Shown: positions 13,967 through 22,267, counted from the stretch's first letter. The stretch: DNA of 32,186 nucleotides from Acidobacteria bacterium 28-9 (GCA_002050355.1 MWYY01000073.1:1-32186); one strand, 5' to 3'. Made by a program: numbers and translations. The notes: generated by a model from the letters alone, not told the origin.

Positions 13967-14658
13967 TTTGTAACAGTCTTTCGCAAATTTGAATTTTTCA
14001 GTAGTTTTTCGACCGCCTCGCGCATTCGGCGACGCGCGCGAAACGACTGCACTTTTACTTTCGACTCAGACCAGCCCGTCATCTCGGAAATCTCCTTTAT
14101 TGAATGTCCTTCGCCGTCAATCAAAGTCAAAACGAGCCGGTCGTCCGGCGACAGCTGCTCTAAAACACGATTGACCAAATCTGCCGCGAGCTTTTTGTTT
14201 TCTTCTGCTTGATGCCGAACGCTGGCGGCGTCGGACATTTTTTGCTCTAGCCAATCGGTTTCGTCATTGCTCAAAGCCGAAACGGTCATTTCAGTTTCGC
14301 GTTTTGAGTTTCGCAGCAAATTGATCGACGTATTAATGGTAATTCGCGTCAGCCAGCCTTCAAAAGAGCCGCGTCCTTCATAACTTTTAAGCTGCGTGAA
14401 GATTTTCAGAAAAACTTCCTGCGCCGCTTCTTCGACCAAACTTTGCCGCCGGAAAAATCGTCCGACAAAACGAAAAACTCGCGGGCTGTAACGCCGCACG
14501 ATTTCGGCAAAGGCATTTTCGTCGCCGCCGCCCGCGCGAGTCGTTAAATCGAAATCCGACAATTCTTCGTAATTTTCCAATCGATGCTCCGCTGCAAAAT
14601 TATTCGCAGTAAATTTCTTATTAGTTTTATTTACCGGAATGATATTGACAAGCCGCAT
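13963..14658 (-). CDS. ECF-type RNA polymerase sigma factor
   Basis: This sigma-70 family protein of 231 residues has only regions 2 and 4. Region 2 spans about 48-116 (AFAEIVRRYSPRVFRF, then EEAAQEVFLKIF and GSFEGWLTRI). Region 4 spans about 165-218 (LSPDDRLVLTLIDGEGHSIKEI with the helix-turn-helix TGWSESKVKVQSFRARRRM). About 30 extra N-terminal residues precede region 2; no ribosome binding site precedes ATG 14658, so a later start is possible. The gene heads an operon with an anti-sigma factor and a Spy-like protein and faces an RND efflux operon. Candidate ECF promoters for both directions lie in the shared gap. Confidence 0.93.
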   Translation of the reverse strand: MRLVNIIPVNKTNKKFTANNFAAEHRLENYEELSDFDLTTRAGGGDENAFAEIVRRYSPRVFRFVGRFFRRQSLVEEAAQEVFLKIFTQLKSYEGRGSFEGWLTRITINTSINLLRNSKRETEMTVSALSNDETDWLEQKMSDAASVRHQAEENKKLAADLVNRVLEQLSPDDRLVLTLIDGEGHSIKEISEMTGWSESKVKVQSFRARRRMREAVEKLLKNSNLRKTVTK

Positions 14659-14721
14659 TGCGGAAAAGTTACGAAATTAAAAAAATAAAACCCCAGCCCT
14701 TTGTTCGCTCTGTGTAAGAAA

Positions 14722-14748
14722 GACACGAACGTCGAAGAAAAAGTTACA
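14722..14748 (-). promoter_or_regulatory. Candidate ECF promoter of the sigma operon
   Basis: On the minus strand, TGTAAC (14743-14748) followed after 15 bases by CGTGTC (14722-14727) resembles ECF-sigma promoters (-35 element with AAC, -10 element CGT/CGTC). It lies 64 bases before the sigma gene start. The spacing is 1-2 bases shorter than usual. Autoregulation is an inference. Confidence 0.4.
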
Positions 14749-14792
14749 GGAAAAGTTTAAAATTGAGTTTTTGAAATGAACAGGTTTTAGAT

Positions 14793-14820
14793 TGTAACCT
14801 TTTGGTTTTTACAAACGTCT
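14793..14820 (+). promoter_or_regulatory. Candidate ECF promoter of the RND efflux operon
   Basis: On the plus strand, TGTAAC (14793-14798) is followed after exactly 17 bases by CGTCT (14816-14820). This matches the general TGTAAC-N16/17-CGTC form of ECF promoters known from Bacillus SigX/SigM-type sigmas. It lies about 97 bases before the first efflux gene. The same TGTAAC element occurs in the opposite orientation 45 bases away, before the sigma operon. Confidence 0.5.
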
Positions 14821-14916
14821 ATAAAAAGATATGGCTTATTCGACTGCGAAATACAGTAAACCAGGTTTTGTCTTGTAAGATTCATCCGTACTTATAAAAT
14901 TTAACTGAACAGTCTT

Positions 14917-16251
14917 ATGCATTTTTCAACATTTTTTCGTCGTCACAACACCGGCAAGATGATTTTTCTGACGGCGGCTTTGAGTATATTTTTTGTCGGC
15001 TGCAGCGGTAATAAGTCAACCGCGGGTAACCGCGCGGACGCGGCAAATGAAGCGTCTAATGCGGAAACTCCGATTGCCGTTACGAGCGCAAAAGTCGAAT
15101 CGCGCGATGTTCCGGCTTTCATACAAGCGACGGGAAGTTTAATTGCCGACGAGACTTCGGACATTGCTCCGAAAACGGCGGGCAAAATTGTCAATGTTTC
15201 GGCGAACGTCGGCGAATTTGTCGGTCAGGGCAGTGTAATTGCACGGATTGACGATAAAGACGCGCGCCTTCGTCTTACCGAATCCCAGGCGGGCGTTACA
15301 CAGGCAATCGCAGGTGTTCGCCAAGCCGAAGCACGTTTGGGATTGTCTCAGAACGGAACTTTTTCGGCGGCGGCGATTCCCGAAGTTTTGGCTGCAAATG
15401 CCGGCTACGAACAAGCCGCCGCGGAACTCAAACTCGCCGAAGTCAATGAAGCACGCTATCGTGATTTAGTGCAAACCGGCGACGTTGCGATGATTTTGTA
15501 CGACCAATATCGAACGGCGCGCGACACGGCGCGTGCGCGCCTGAACAGCGCCAGACAAACGCAGGAAGTCGCGAAAAACGCCGCCAGACAAAACAATCAG
15601 GCGATAAAAAGCGCGCAGGCAGGCGTCGAAGCGGCTCGCACGCAGGTCGGAATCGCGCAGCAGGCAATCAATGACACGGTAATTCGCGCTCCTTTTTCCG
15701 GCTTTATCAGTAATCGCCCCGTCGCCGTCGGCGAATATGTTTCGTCCGCGTCAATCGTCGCTACGATTCTGCGCTCGAATCCGATAAAAATTCAAATTCA
15801 GGTTGCCGAAGCCGATGTGCCATTTATCTCCGTCGGCAGAGGCGTTTCAATTGAAGTTGACGCTTACAAAGACCGTAGATTCGGCGGAACCGTAACGGCG
15901 ATAAATCCGGCGCTTGACCCGACAAATCGCGCGGCGGTCGTCGAAGCGTCGATTGAAAACAGCGGTAATGCACTGCGTTCGGGAATGTTCGCCACTGCAC
16001 GAATTACCAAACAAGGCGGCAACAGCGGCGTTTTCGTTACGCGTTCCGCCGTCTATAACGATCAAAGCACGCAGTCGTATCGAGTTTTTGTAATCCAGGA
16101 AGGCGCTGCAAAACTGCGCGTCGTCCAGCTTGGAACCGAAGAAGGCGATATGATTCAAATTCTAAATGGCGTCAGTGCTGACGAAGCGGTTGCGACAAAT
16201 AATCTGCCGCAATTATACGAAGGCGCGAAAGTAGAAATTATAGCGCAGTAG
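14917..16251 (+). CDS. RND efflux periplasmic adaptor (membrane-fusion lipoprotein)
   Basis: This adaptor links the inner-membrane RND pump to the TolC channel. The 444-residue protein begins with a lipoprotein signal (basic n-region, hydrophobic segment 15-28, lipobox FVGC with C29). The first beta-barrel and lipoyl half-motif follow (IAPKTAGKIVNVSANVGEFV near 88-107), then a long alpha-helical hairpin rich in Ala/Gln (about 125-245), the second lipoyl half with DTVIRAPFSGFISNRPVAVG, and the beta-barrel and membrane-proximal domains. It is the first gene of the adaptor/pump/channel operon, 12 bases before the pump gene. ATG 14917 has no visible ribosome binding site; Met15 is an alternative start. 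Confidence 0.92.
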   Translation: MHFSTFFRRHNTGKMIFLTAALSIFFVGCSGNKSTAGNRADAANEASNAETPIAVTSAKVESRDVPAFIQATGSLIADETSDIAPKTAGKIVNVSANVGEFVGQGSVIARIDDKDARLRLTESQAGVTQAIAGVRQAEARLGLSQNGTFSAAAIPEVLAANAGYEQAAAELKLAEVNEARYRDLVQTGDVAMILYDQYRTARDTARARLNSARQTQEVAKNAARQNNQAIKSAQAGVEAARTQVGIAQQAINDTVIRAPFSGFISNRPVAVGEYVSSASIVATILRSNPIKIQIQVAEADVPFISVGRGVSIEVDAYKDRRFGGTVTAINPALDPTNRAAVVEASIENSGNALRSGMFATARITKQGGNSGVFVTRSAVYNDQSTQSYRVFVIQEGAAKLRVVQLGTEEGDMIQILNGVSADEAVATNNLPQLYEGAKVEIIAQ

Positions 16252-16263
16252 GGAAAGTATTTT

Positions 16264-17148
16264 ATGCAGTGGTTAGCAGAAATTTGTGTCAATCGTCCGG
16301 TTTTTGCCACCGTCATCGTTTTGTTTTTAACGGTCATCGGCGGCTTTAGCTTTTTTACGCTCGGTGTTGATCGTTTTCCGAAAATTGATTTGCCGACTGT
16401 TTCGGTGCAGACGACGAATCAGGGCGCGGCGCCTGAACAAATCGAGAGCGAAGTAACTGATATTATCGAAGGCGCGGTCAACACCGTTCCAGGCATTGAC
16501 GAGATGCGCTCGACTTCTTCGCAAGGGCGTTCAAATGTAACGCTGACTTTCAATCTCGAAAAAGACCCGGACCAGGCCTACCAGGAAATCCAGCAAAAAC
16601 TCAGCGGCGTTCTAAATCGTTTGCCTGAAACTGCCGACCCGCCCGTTGTGCGCAAATCCGACCCCGACTCGCAGCCGGTTTTGATTTACGCCATCAGCGC
16701 GCCGCGCTCGGTCGTGGAGTTGACCGACCTTGTTCAAAATCAAGTTCAGGAACGTATCGAAAATGCCGAAGGCGTCGGCGAAGTGCAAATTTTCGGCGGA
16801 CGCCAGCGCGAGATAAAAATCTATATCAATCCCGACCGCCTGCGCGCGTTTAATCTTTCGATAACAGAAGTTTCCAACGCAATCCGAACGCAAAACACGG
16901 AATCTCCCGGCGGCTCAATCAATGAAGGCGCAAAGACTACAAATTTGAGGACGCTCAGCAAAATCACAGACATCAACGAGTTTAACGAACTAGTCATCAC
17001 GACGCGCAACAATTTTCCGGTGAAAATAAAAGATGTCGGACGAGTTGTCGATGCCGGAGTCGAACCGACGACGGCGGCATCACTCGACGGCGTGCCATCG
17101 GTTTCGCTCGCCATTCGCAAACAATCCGGCTCGAACACGGTCCGCTAA
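16264..17148 (+). CDS. RND efflux pump, N-terminal fragment (frameshifted gene)
   Basis: This is the first 293 residues of an AcrB/HAE-type RND transporter, the proton-driven inner-membrane component of a tripartite pump. Membrane helix 1 is at about 13-31. The first porter domains follow, with typical segments GVDRFPKIDLPTVSV, EGAVNTVPGIDEMRSTS and YINPDRLRAFNLS. A good AGGGA site precedes ATG 16264. The frame breaks after the conserved SGSNTV and reaches a stop one codon later, where the family continues with a further 700-plus residues. Those residues follow in another frame from 17142. On its own this fragment cannot be a working pump. Confidence 0.9.
   Translation: MQWLAEICVNRPVFATVIVLFLTVIGGFSFFTLGVDRFPKIDLPTVSVQTTNQGAAPEQIESEVTDIIEGAVNTVPGIDEMRSTSSQGRSNVTLTFNLEKDPDQAYQEIQQKLSGVLNRLPETADPPVVRKSDPDSQPVLIYAISAPRSVVELTDLVQNQVQERIENAEGVGEVQIFGGRQREIKIYINPDRLRAFNLSITEVSNAIRTQNTESPGGSINEGAKTTNLRTLSKITDINEFNELVITTRNNFPVKIKDVGRVVDAGVEPTTAASLDGVPSVSLAIRKQSGSNTVR
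17139..17147 (+). other. Frameshift site in RND pump gene (apparent 1-base deletion)
   Basis: The sequence ACGGTCCGCTAA reads Thr-Val-Arg-stop in the upstream frame. If one base were added within GGTCC (for example GGTCCC), the reading continues Thr-Val-Pro-Leu-Ile-Ser-Gly-Val-Lys-Gln-Arg-Met-Ala-Glu, which restores the family pattern across the junction. This may be a real mutation or an assembly error. There is no slippery heptamer with downstream structure that would suggest programmed frameshifting. Confidence 0.85.
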
Positions 17149-17168
17149 TTTCCGGTGTAAAGCAGAGA

Positions 17169-19604
17169 ATGGCGGAAATTTTGCCGACGCTGCCGCCTGA
17201 CGTGAACGTTGCCGTAACGCGCGACCAATCGGAATTTATCGAAAACTCGCTCCACGCAATCGAAGAACATCTGATTATTGGCGGAATTTTGGCGGCAGTC
17301 GTCGTCTTTCTATTTTTGTGGAACGTGCGTTCGACAATCATTGCCGCGCTCGCCATTCCCGTTTCGATTATCGCCTCTTTTGCCGCCATCGCCGCATTGG
17401 GTTATTCGCTTAACCAGATGACAATGCTGGCTTTAACCTTGATGGTTGGCATCGTGATTGACGATGCGATTGTCGTGCTGGAAAACATCTACCGCTACGT
17501 TGAAGAAAAGGGAATGCATCCATTTCAAGCGGCAATTGAAGGCACGCGCGAAATCGGTCTGGCGGTTCTTGCAACAACGCTTTCGCTTCTCGCCGTATTT
17601 ATCCCCGTCGGTTTTATGACCGGAATTGTCGGACGCTTTATGTCTTCGTTTGGTTTAACGAGCGCGGCGGCGATAGCCGTTTCGTTAATAGTTTCATTTA
17701 CTTTAACGCCGATGCTCGCCGCGCGCTGGATAAAGGCAAAGGATGAAGGCGGAAAGATGAAGGATGAAGAAAATCCGAACTTTGAAAATCATTCGCTTGA
17801 AATTAGAGACGGTAAAATGGCGGCGGATGACCGGAACGAAATCCAAAATCCAAAATCTAAAATCCAAAAAGAAAGTAAAGACTCTTGGTTTTACAGCAAA
17901 ATTGACCGCTCCTACACTTGGCTTTTGAAACTTTCGATGGCGCATCGCTGGATTATCGTCGGTTTGTGCGTCGCGGCGATTGTTTCGATTTATCCGCTCT
18001 TTAAATATGTCGGTATGAGCTTTTTGCCGGATGAAGACGAATCGGCATTTTCGGTAAATTTACGAGGTCCGCAAGGTACTAGTCTTGCTGCCACTCAAAG
18101 TATTCTCGACCGCATTGCGCGCGATATTCGCCAGCAGCTTCCGGGCGTGCGGAATACATTGGTGCAGGCAGGCGGCTGGGGCGGCGGTGCGTACAATACC
18201 GGAAACGTCAACGTCAGTTTAGTGCCGGTTGCCGACCGCAAACAGTCACAAGCCGATTTGATAAATAAAACGCGCGGCATCGTCAAAAAATACTCGTCGA
18301 AGGAGTACCGCGTCAACGTTTCCGGCTCGTCTTCAATCGGTAACAGTCTCGGTTTAGGACGCGGCGGTTCGGGCGTCGGTTTTTACATCGCCGGACCGGA
18401 CATTGAAAAACTCGACCAATTTTCCGAACAGTTAGTCGAAAAACTGCGCGCCGACGATACTTTTCGCGACGCCGACCGCTCGCTCGAACTCGGCAGCCCG
18501 GAAATCCGTGTTTTGATTGACCGCACGAAAGCGGCGGATTTAGGTGTCAAAGCCGGTGATGTCGCCCAAGCCTTGAATATTCTATCCGCCGGTCAGCGCG
18601 TTTCGACCTTCAATGAAGGCTCAGACCAATACGACGTTCTGCTGCAAGCCGATGAACCGTTTCGCCGTACGCGCGAAAGCCTGCAATTTTTTACCGTTGC
18701 CTCTTCAAAGGGCGGCACAGTCGGTTTGGAAAAATTAGTCAAGCTCGAAGAAGGCTTGAGTCCCGCTTCGATTAACCGTCTGAACCGACAGCGGCAAGTA
18801 ACGGTTTCCGCCAGTCTGCCGCCGAACGCATCAGAGTCGGACGCGCTCGCCGTGCTGCAGAAACACGGCTCATCTTTGAATATGCCGCAGGAATACCGCA
18901 CCGGCGTTACAGGACAATCGCAGGAATTACAGCGCGCGTATGAATCTTTTATGCTCGCGTTTCTGCTTTCTTTCGTCTTTATGTATCTGATTTTGGCGGC
19001 GCAGTTTGAATCTTTCATTCACCCGATTACGATTCTGCTGACGCTACCGCTTTCAATTCCGTTTGCGCTGCTTTCGACTTTAATTGCCGGACAAACATTA
19101 AATATATTTTCCGCGCTCGGTATTTTACTCCTGTTCGGTATCGTCAAGAAAAATGCGATTTTGCAAATTGACCACACGAACGGCTTACGCGCCAAAGGAA
19201 TGAGCCGTTACGAGGCGATTATCCAGGCAAACCGTGAACGTCTGCGCCCGATTTTGATGACGACAATCGCGCTTGTAGCCGGAATGATTCCGCTGATTGT
19301 GGGCAGCGGCGCGGGCGCGGCGACAAATCGCTCAATTGGCGTTCTGGTTGTCGGCGGTCAAAGTTTGTGCCTGCTTTTAACTTTATTGGCTGTTCCGGTT
19401 TTTTATTCTTTGTTTGAAGACGTGCGCGAATCACACATCGGAAGTTCTTTCGGCGACAAATACAGCAAGTTTAAGGAAAATCAACTGCGTCCGGCATACG
19501 CACGATTGGGCGGCGCGTTTTCGGGAACTTTCAAAAGGAAAAAAGAAAACATCAAACCGGGTTCGAGAAGAAAAGACGAATTTATTGACCAGCCTTCCGG
19601 CTAG
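17169..19604 (+). CDS. RND efflux pump, C-terminal fragment (frameshifted gene)
   Basis: This carries the remaining RND pump from late porter domain to C-terminus. Family similarity starts at 17142, before the first ATG of this frame at 17169. The proton-relay Asp pair is intact in GIVIDDAIVV (D98-D99 from ATG 17169). The central cytoplasmic loop, about residues 188-238, contains a roughly 50-residue charged insert encoded by short tandem repeats. It is followed by helix 7, the second porter and docking domains, and helices 8-12 with GIVKKNAIL and LRPILMTTIALVAGMIPL. The joined protein would be about 1113 residues, longer than the usual 1030-1050 because of the insert and a basic C-terminal tail. 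The TolC gene follows after 16 bases. Confidence 0.9.
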   Translation: MAEILPTLPPDVNVAVTRDQSEFIENSLHAIEEHLIIGGILAAVVVFLFLWNVRSTIIAALAIPVSIIASFAAIAALGYSLNQMTMLALTLMVGIVIDDAIVVLENIYRYVEEKGMHPFQAAIEGTREIGLAVLATTLSLLAVFIPVGFMTGIVGRFMSSFGLTSAAAIAVSLIVSFTLTPMLAARWIKAKDEGGKMKDEENPNFENHSLEIRDGKMAADDRNEIQNPKSKIQKESKDSWFYSKIDRSYTWLLKLSMAHRWIIVGLCVAAIVSIYPLFKYVGMSFLPDEDESAFSVNLRGPQGTSLAATQSILDRIARDIRQQLPGVRNTLVQAGGWGGGAYNTGNVNVSLVPVADRKQSQADLINKTRGIVKKYSSKEYRVNVSGSSSIGNSLGLGRGGSGVGFYIAGPDIEKLDQFSEQLVEKLRADDTFRDADRSLELGSPEIRVLIDRTKAADLGVKAGDVAQALNILSAGQRVSTFNEGSDQYDVLLQADEPFRRTRESLQFFTVASSKGGTVGLEKLVKLEEGLSPASINRLNRQRQVTVSASLPPNASESDALAVLQKHGSSLNMPQEYRTGVTGQSQELQRAYESFMLAFLLSFVFMYLILAAQFESFIHPITILLTLPLSIPFALLSTLIAGQTLNIFSALGILLLFGIVKKNAILQIDHTNGLRAKGMSRYEAIIQANRERLRPILMTTIALVAGMIPLIVGSGAGAATNRSIGVLVVGGQSLCLLLTLLAVPVFYSLFEDVRESHIGSSFGDKYSKFKENQLRPAYARLGGAFSGTFKRKKENIKPGSRRKDEFIDQPSG
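17732..17866. repeat. Heptamer repeats inside the RND pump gene (in-frame insert)
   Basis: Two arrays flank a short unique segment. At 17732-17773 there are degenerate AAGGATG units (AAAGGCA, AAGGATG, AAGGCGG, AAAGATG, AAGGATG, AAGAAAA). At 17839-17866 there are four near-identical units AAATCCA, AAATCCA, AAATCTA, AAATCCA. Both are read as charged protein in the loop between helices 6 and 7. The 14-mer at 17739-17752 is identical to 594-607 in the tRNA spacer, which marks this as a dispersed repeat. Confidence 0.85.
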
Positions 19605-19620
19605 AAAATATAGATTGCTT

Positions 19621-21555
19621 ATGTGTATTAATTCTGAAAAAATTTATTCTTTCGTTTATAAGACGGCATTTTTGCTGTCGTTCGGGTTTTACCTGTTTTC
19701 AATTTCCGTACAAGCACAAACTCCAAATCCGCCGCCTCCGACGACTAACCCGACACAACCGACGACAAATCCTGTTCAACCGCCCGCAACAACGCTACCT
19801 CGCATTAACAGCGGAACCGTCGCCCCTAATAACAACAATGTGCCGCAGACGCCCGGACAAAACGTCGGCGATTCGAAAACCGTTCCGCCGTCTGATTTGC
19901 CGATTGAACCGCCGCCGGTCGCGCCGAATTTCGTCGCGCCCGTTCGCCCGCTTCCTTCGGTCGAGCGTGTCGGGGTTGACGCGCTGAACCAAATTTCGCT
20001 GACGCTCGACGATGCCGTAAAAATGGCTTTGCAAAACAATAACGACATTGACAGTTCCCGAATTACGGTGCAGATTGCGGAATTTAATTTGCGAGCCGCG
20101 CGCGGCATTTACGACCCGGTGATAACTTCGGAACCTTTCTTTGAAAGCCGCCCGACGCCGACCGCTTCGACCATTGGCGGCGCGGGTTCATCCGGTTCAA
20201 TTACGCAGAGAGGCTTCGGCGCGGACATCGGCGCGAACGGTTTTTCGCCTGTCGCCGGCGGCTCTTACGAATCGAGTTTTTCCGCCTCGCGCACTTCCAC
20301 AAATAACCAGAATTCTCTGCTCAATCCGCAGTTTCCGAGCGCGTTTACTCTTACTTACGTTCAACCGCTGTGGCGCGGTCGGCGTTTCGACCTCAACCGC
20401 CGCAACATCGAAATCGCTAAGAAAAATCTGTCTCTAACCGACGCGCAGTTTCGACAGCGAGTGATTGATGTTGTCAGCCAGGTCGAGCAATCGTATTGGG
20501 ATTTGGTTTTTGCGCTTCGTAATCTGCAGGTGCAGATTGACGCCGTGAAACAGGCGCGCCTGCAGCTTGAAAGCAATCAAAGACTGGTCAGTAAAGGCGT
20601 TCTCGCGCCGATCGAAATCGTCGCCGCCAATTCGCAAATTACAACTTTCGAGCAAAATATTTACACTGCGCAGGAAAGCGTTACGACTGCGGAAAACACG
20701 CTCAAGACACTGATGTTAAAGGAGCGAACTTCCGAAGTTTGGTTCCGCTCGCTGACGCCCGTAACGCCGGTTGATATCGAAGCCCCGCGAGTTCCGTTGG
20801 AAATCGCGCTTACCGACGCGCTCAAAAATCGTCCCGAACTTCAGCAATTGCAGGCAAACGCGGAAGTCAACGACATCAACACGAGATATTTTCGTGAGCA
20901 AAGCAAACCGCAAATTGACCTTGTCGGAAGTTATACGTCGAACGGTTTGGCGGGAACGGCAAATGACATTGTTCGCACATCCAACACAGTAAACGCCGAT
21001 TTGCTGGCGCGCGTCAACCAGATTTCTACGACACAGGGATTGCCACCGCTCGTTATCAACCCGACAACGACGGTTTCTTCGCCGCCAAACAATCTGGTCG
21101 GCGGATTTTTCGGCTCACTTGCCGATGTGTTGACGCAAAAATATCCGACATATCGCGTCGGCGTTAGGATTTCGCTGCCGCTCGGCAATCGCGTTGCGGC
21201 AGCGAATTTGGGAAGTTCGCTGGCTTTGGGAAATCAATTGACAAACCAGCGCGCGCAAGCTGAACAGCTCGTCGAAGCCGACGTGCGAAATACAATGCAA
21301 TCGCTTCGTTCCGCCGAAGCCCGACTTGCCTCCGCCGCTGCTTCGCGCTCTTCCGCCGAACAGCTTTTTGAAAGTGAGCAAAGGCAGTTTCGCGCCGGAA
21401 CGTCAACGGTTTTCCTTGTTTTTCAGCGTCAAACCGAACTGCTTGCCGCCAGAAGCAGAGAACTTCAAGCACAGACCGATTTAAACAAAGCAATCTCAAA
21501 TTTTCGGCGTGCAACAGGAAATACGCTTAACGTCAACAACATTGACGTAAAGTAG
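19621..21555 (+). CDS. TolC-family outer membrane efflux protein
   Basis: This is the outer-membrane channel of the tripartite pump. The 644-residue protein starts with a signal peptide (1-32, ending SVQA), followed by a Pro/Thr/Asn-rich linker of about 60 residues. The channel domain begins near 120 with LTLDDAVKMALQNNNDIDSS and RAARGIYDPVI, contains two outer-membrane-efflux repeats with long helices, and ends with the typical QTDLNKAISNFRRATGNTL. The linker is unusual for TolC and may be a flexible periplasmic extension. ATG 19621 is chosen because the signal peptide starts there, 16 bases after the pump stop; the frame is open further upstream inside the pump gene, without family similarity. 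Confidence 0.92.
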   Translation: MCINSEKIYSFVYKTAFLLSFGFYLFSISVQAQTPNPPPPTTNPTQPTTNPVQPPATTLPRINSGTVAPNNNNVPQTPGQNVGDSKTVPPSDLPIEPPPVAPNFVAPVRPLPSVERVGVDALNQISLTLDDAVKMALQNNNDIDSSRITVQIAEFNLRAARGIYDPVITSEPFFESRPTPTASTIGGAGSSGSITQRGFGADIGANGFSPVAGGSYESSFSASRTSTNNQNSLLNPQFPSAFTLTYVQPLWRGRRFDLNRRNIEIAKKNLSLTDAQFRQRVIDVVSQVEQSYWDLVFALRNLQVQIDAVKQARLQLESNQRLVSKGVLAPIEIVAANSQITTFEQNIYTAQESVTTAENTLKTLMLKERTSEVWFRSLTPVTPVDIEAPRVPLEIALTDALKNRPELQQLQANAEVNDINTRYFREQSKPQIDLVGSYTSNGLAGTANDIVRTSNTVNADLLARVNQISTTQGLPPLVINPTTTVSSPPNNLVGGFFGSLADVLTQKYPTYRVGVRISLPLGNRVAAANLGSSLALGNQLTNQRAQAEQLVEADVRNTMQSLRSAEARLASAAASRSSAEQLFESEQRQFRAGTSTVFLVFQRQTELLAARSRELQAQTDLNKAISNFRRATGNTLNVNNIDVK

Positions 21556-21557
21556 AA

Positions 21558-21613
21558 GGGTAAAAAGTAAAATCAAAAAGTAAGAACTAAGAATATCAAA
21601 AGTGAAAAAGTGG
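21558..21613. repeat. Tandem heptamer repeat (8 degenerate units)
   Basis: Units GGGTAAA, AAGTAAA, ATCAAAA, AGTAAGA, ACTAAGA, ATATCAA, AAGTGAA and AAAGTGG run in strict 7-base register directly after the TolC stop codon. This is the longest such array in the window. Confidence 0.7.
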
Positions 21614-21647
21614 CTCGACAATGTTCGACGAATCTTTTTCACCTTTT
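21596..21647. terminator. Terminator-like hairpin between tolC-like gene and DUF2585 gene
   Basis: AAAAGTGAAAAAG (ending at 21609) can pair with CTTTTTCACCTTTT (21634-21647), with a possible inner TCGA/TCGA pairing in the loop. It lies between convergent genes and has T-rich arms, but pairing is imperfect and GC-poor. Confidence 0.45.
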
Positions 21648-21664
21648 GCCTTTTACCATTTTTC

Positions 21665-22267
21665 TTACATATTTGATTGCCACAATTTTACTGCTTCGAT
21701 TGGGTGAATGAGCATTACGATATTCAGCAGCAAACTATCGCGTATAACGATTAGCAAAACAATTTCAGTCAACAAAAACAGCGCGAGCGAACGCCAAAAT
21801 CGAAGTTTGTAAGCGAGCCAGAAACCGACGCCGCAGCAAAAAGCATCGCCTAACGAATTGGCAATCGAGTCGCCGTAATAATTGAGCGCAAGTGTCGCCG
21901 TGCGATAATGTTCGATTACCTGATTTGTATTTTCCAGAATTTCCCACGCGCATTCGACAGAAATCGCCAGCGCAAATTGCCGGACAAACGACATTTTTCG
22001 GAAAATCAAACTTATCAGCCAGAAGTATAAAACACCGTGAAGTATGTGAGTAAAACTATACGGGTCAAGCAGATGCTGTGAATTGTGGCTGCCCCATGCA
22101 TCGCTCGACCACGGCGCGTAATCGCCAAATTTACACCACCCGACTCTGCCTTGATGATAAAGCTGCAAAACCGTCAAAACTATGATCGACAAAATCGTCA
22201 GCCGCGGCAGAAAATCTTTCGACCGATAAAAACCGAAAAAACTGTTTTGTGTCTTCGTTTCAGGCAT
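21665..22267 (-). CDS. DUF2585 (UPF0314)-like membrane protein
   Basis: This 200-residue integral membrane protein has about five helices. Family-type motifs are SHNSQHLLDPYSFTHILHG (60-78, cf. S-x-x-NSQH and SH-x-x-HG), ECAWEILEN (105-113) and the YYGDSIANSLGDAF block (129-142). Many of these polar residues sit at helix ends, which hints at a ligand or metal site, but the family has no known function. It is convergent with the TolC-like gene and follows the glycosidase-like gene on the same strand after about 60 bases. No ribosome binding site is visible before ATG 22267. Confidence 0.78.
   Translation of the reverse strand: MPETKTQNSFFGFYRSKDFLPRLTILSIIVLTVLQLYHQGRVGWCKFGDYAPWSSDAWGSHNSQHLLDPYSFTHILHGVLYFWLISLIFRKMSFVRQFALAISVECAWEILENTNQVIEHYRTATLALNYYGDSIANSLGDAFCCGVGFWLAYKLRFWRSLALFLLTEIVLLIVIRDSLLLNIVMLIHPIEAVKLWQSNM

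Noticed and set aside
17139..17147. Programmed ribosomal frameshift in the RND pump gene
   Set aside because: There is no slippery heptamer or obvious downstream pseudoknot, and RND pumps are not known to use frameshifting; a mutation or sequencing error is simpler.
17839..17866. Regular repeats as a CRISPR array
   Set aside because: The units are 7 bases long, contiguous and without spacers, and lie inside a coding frame.
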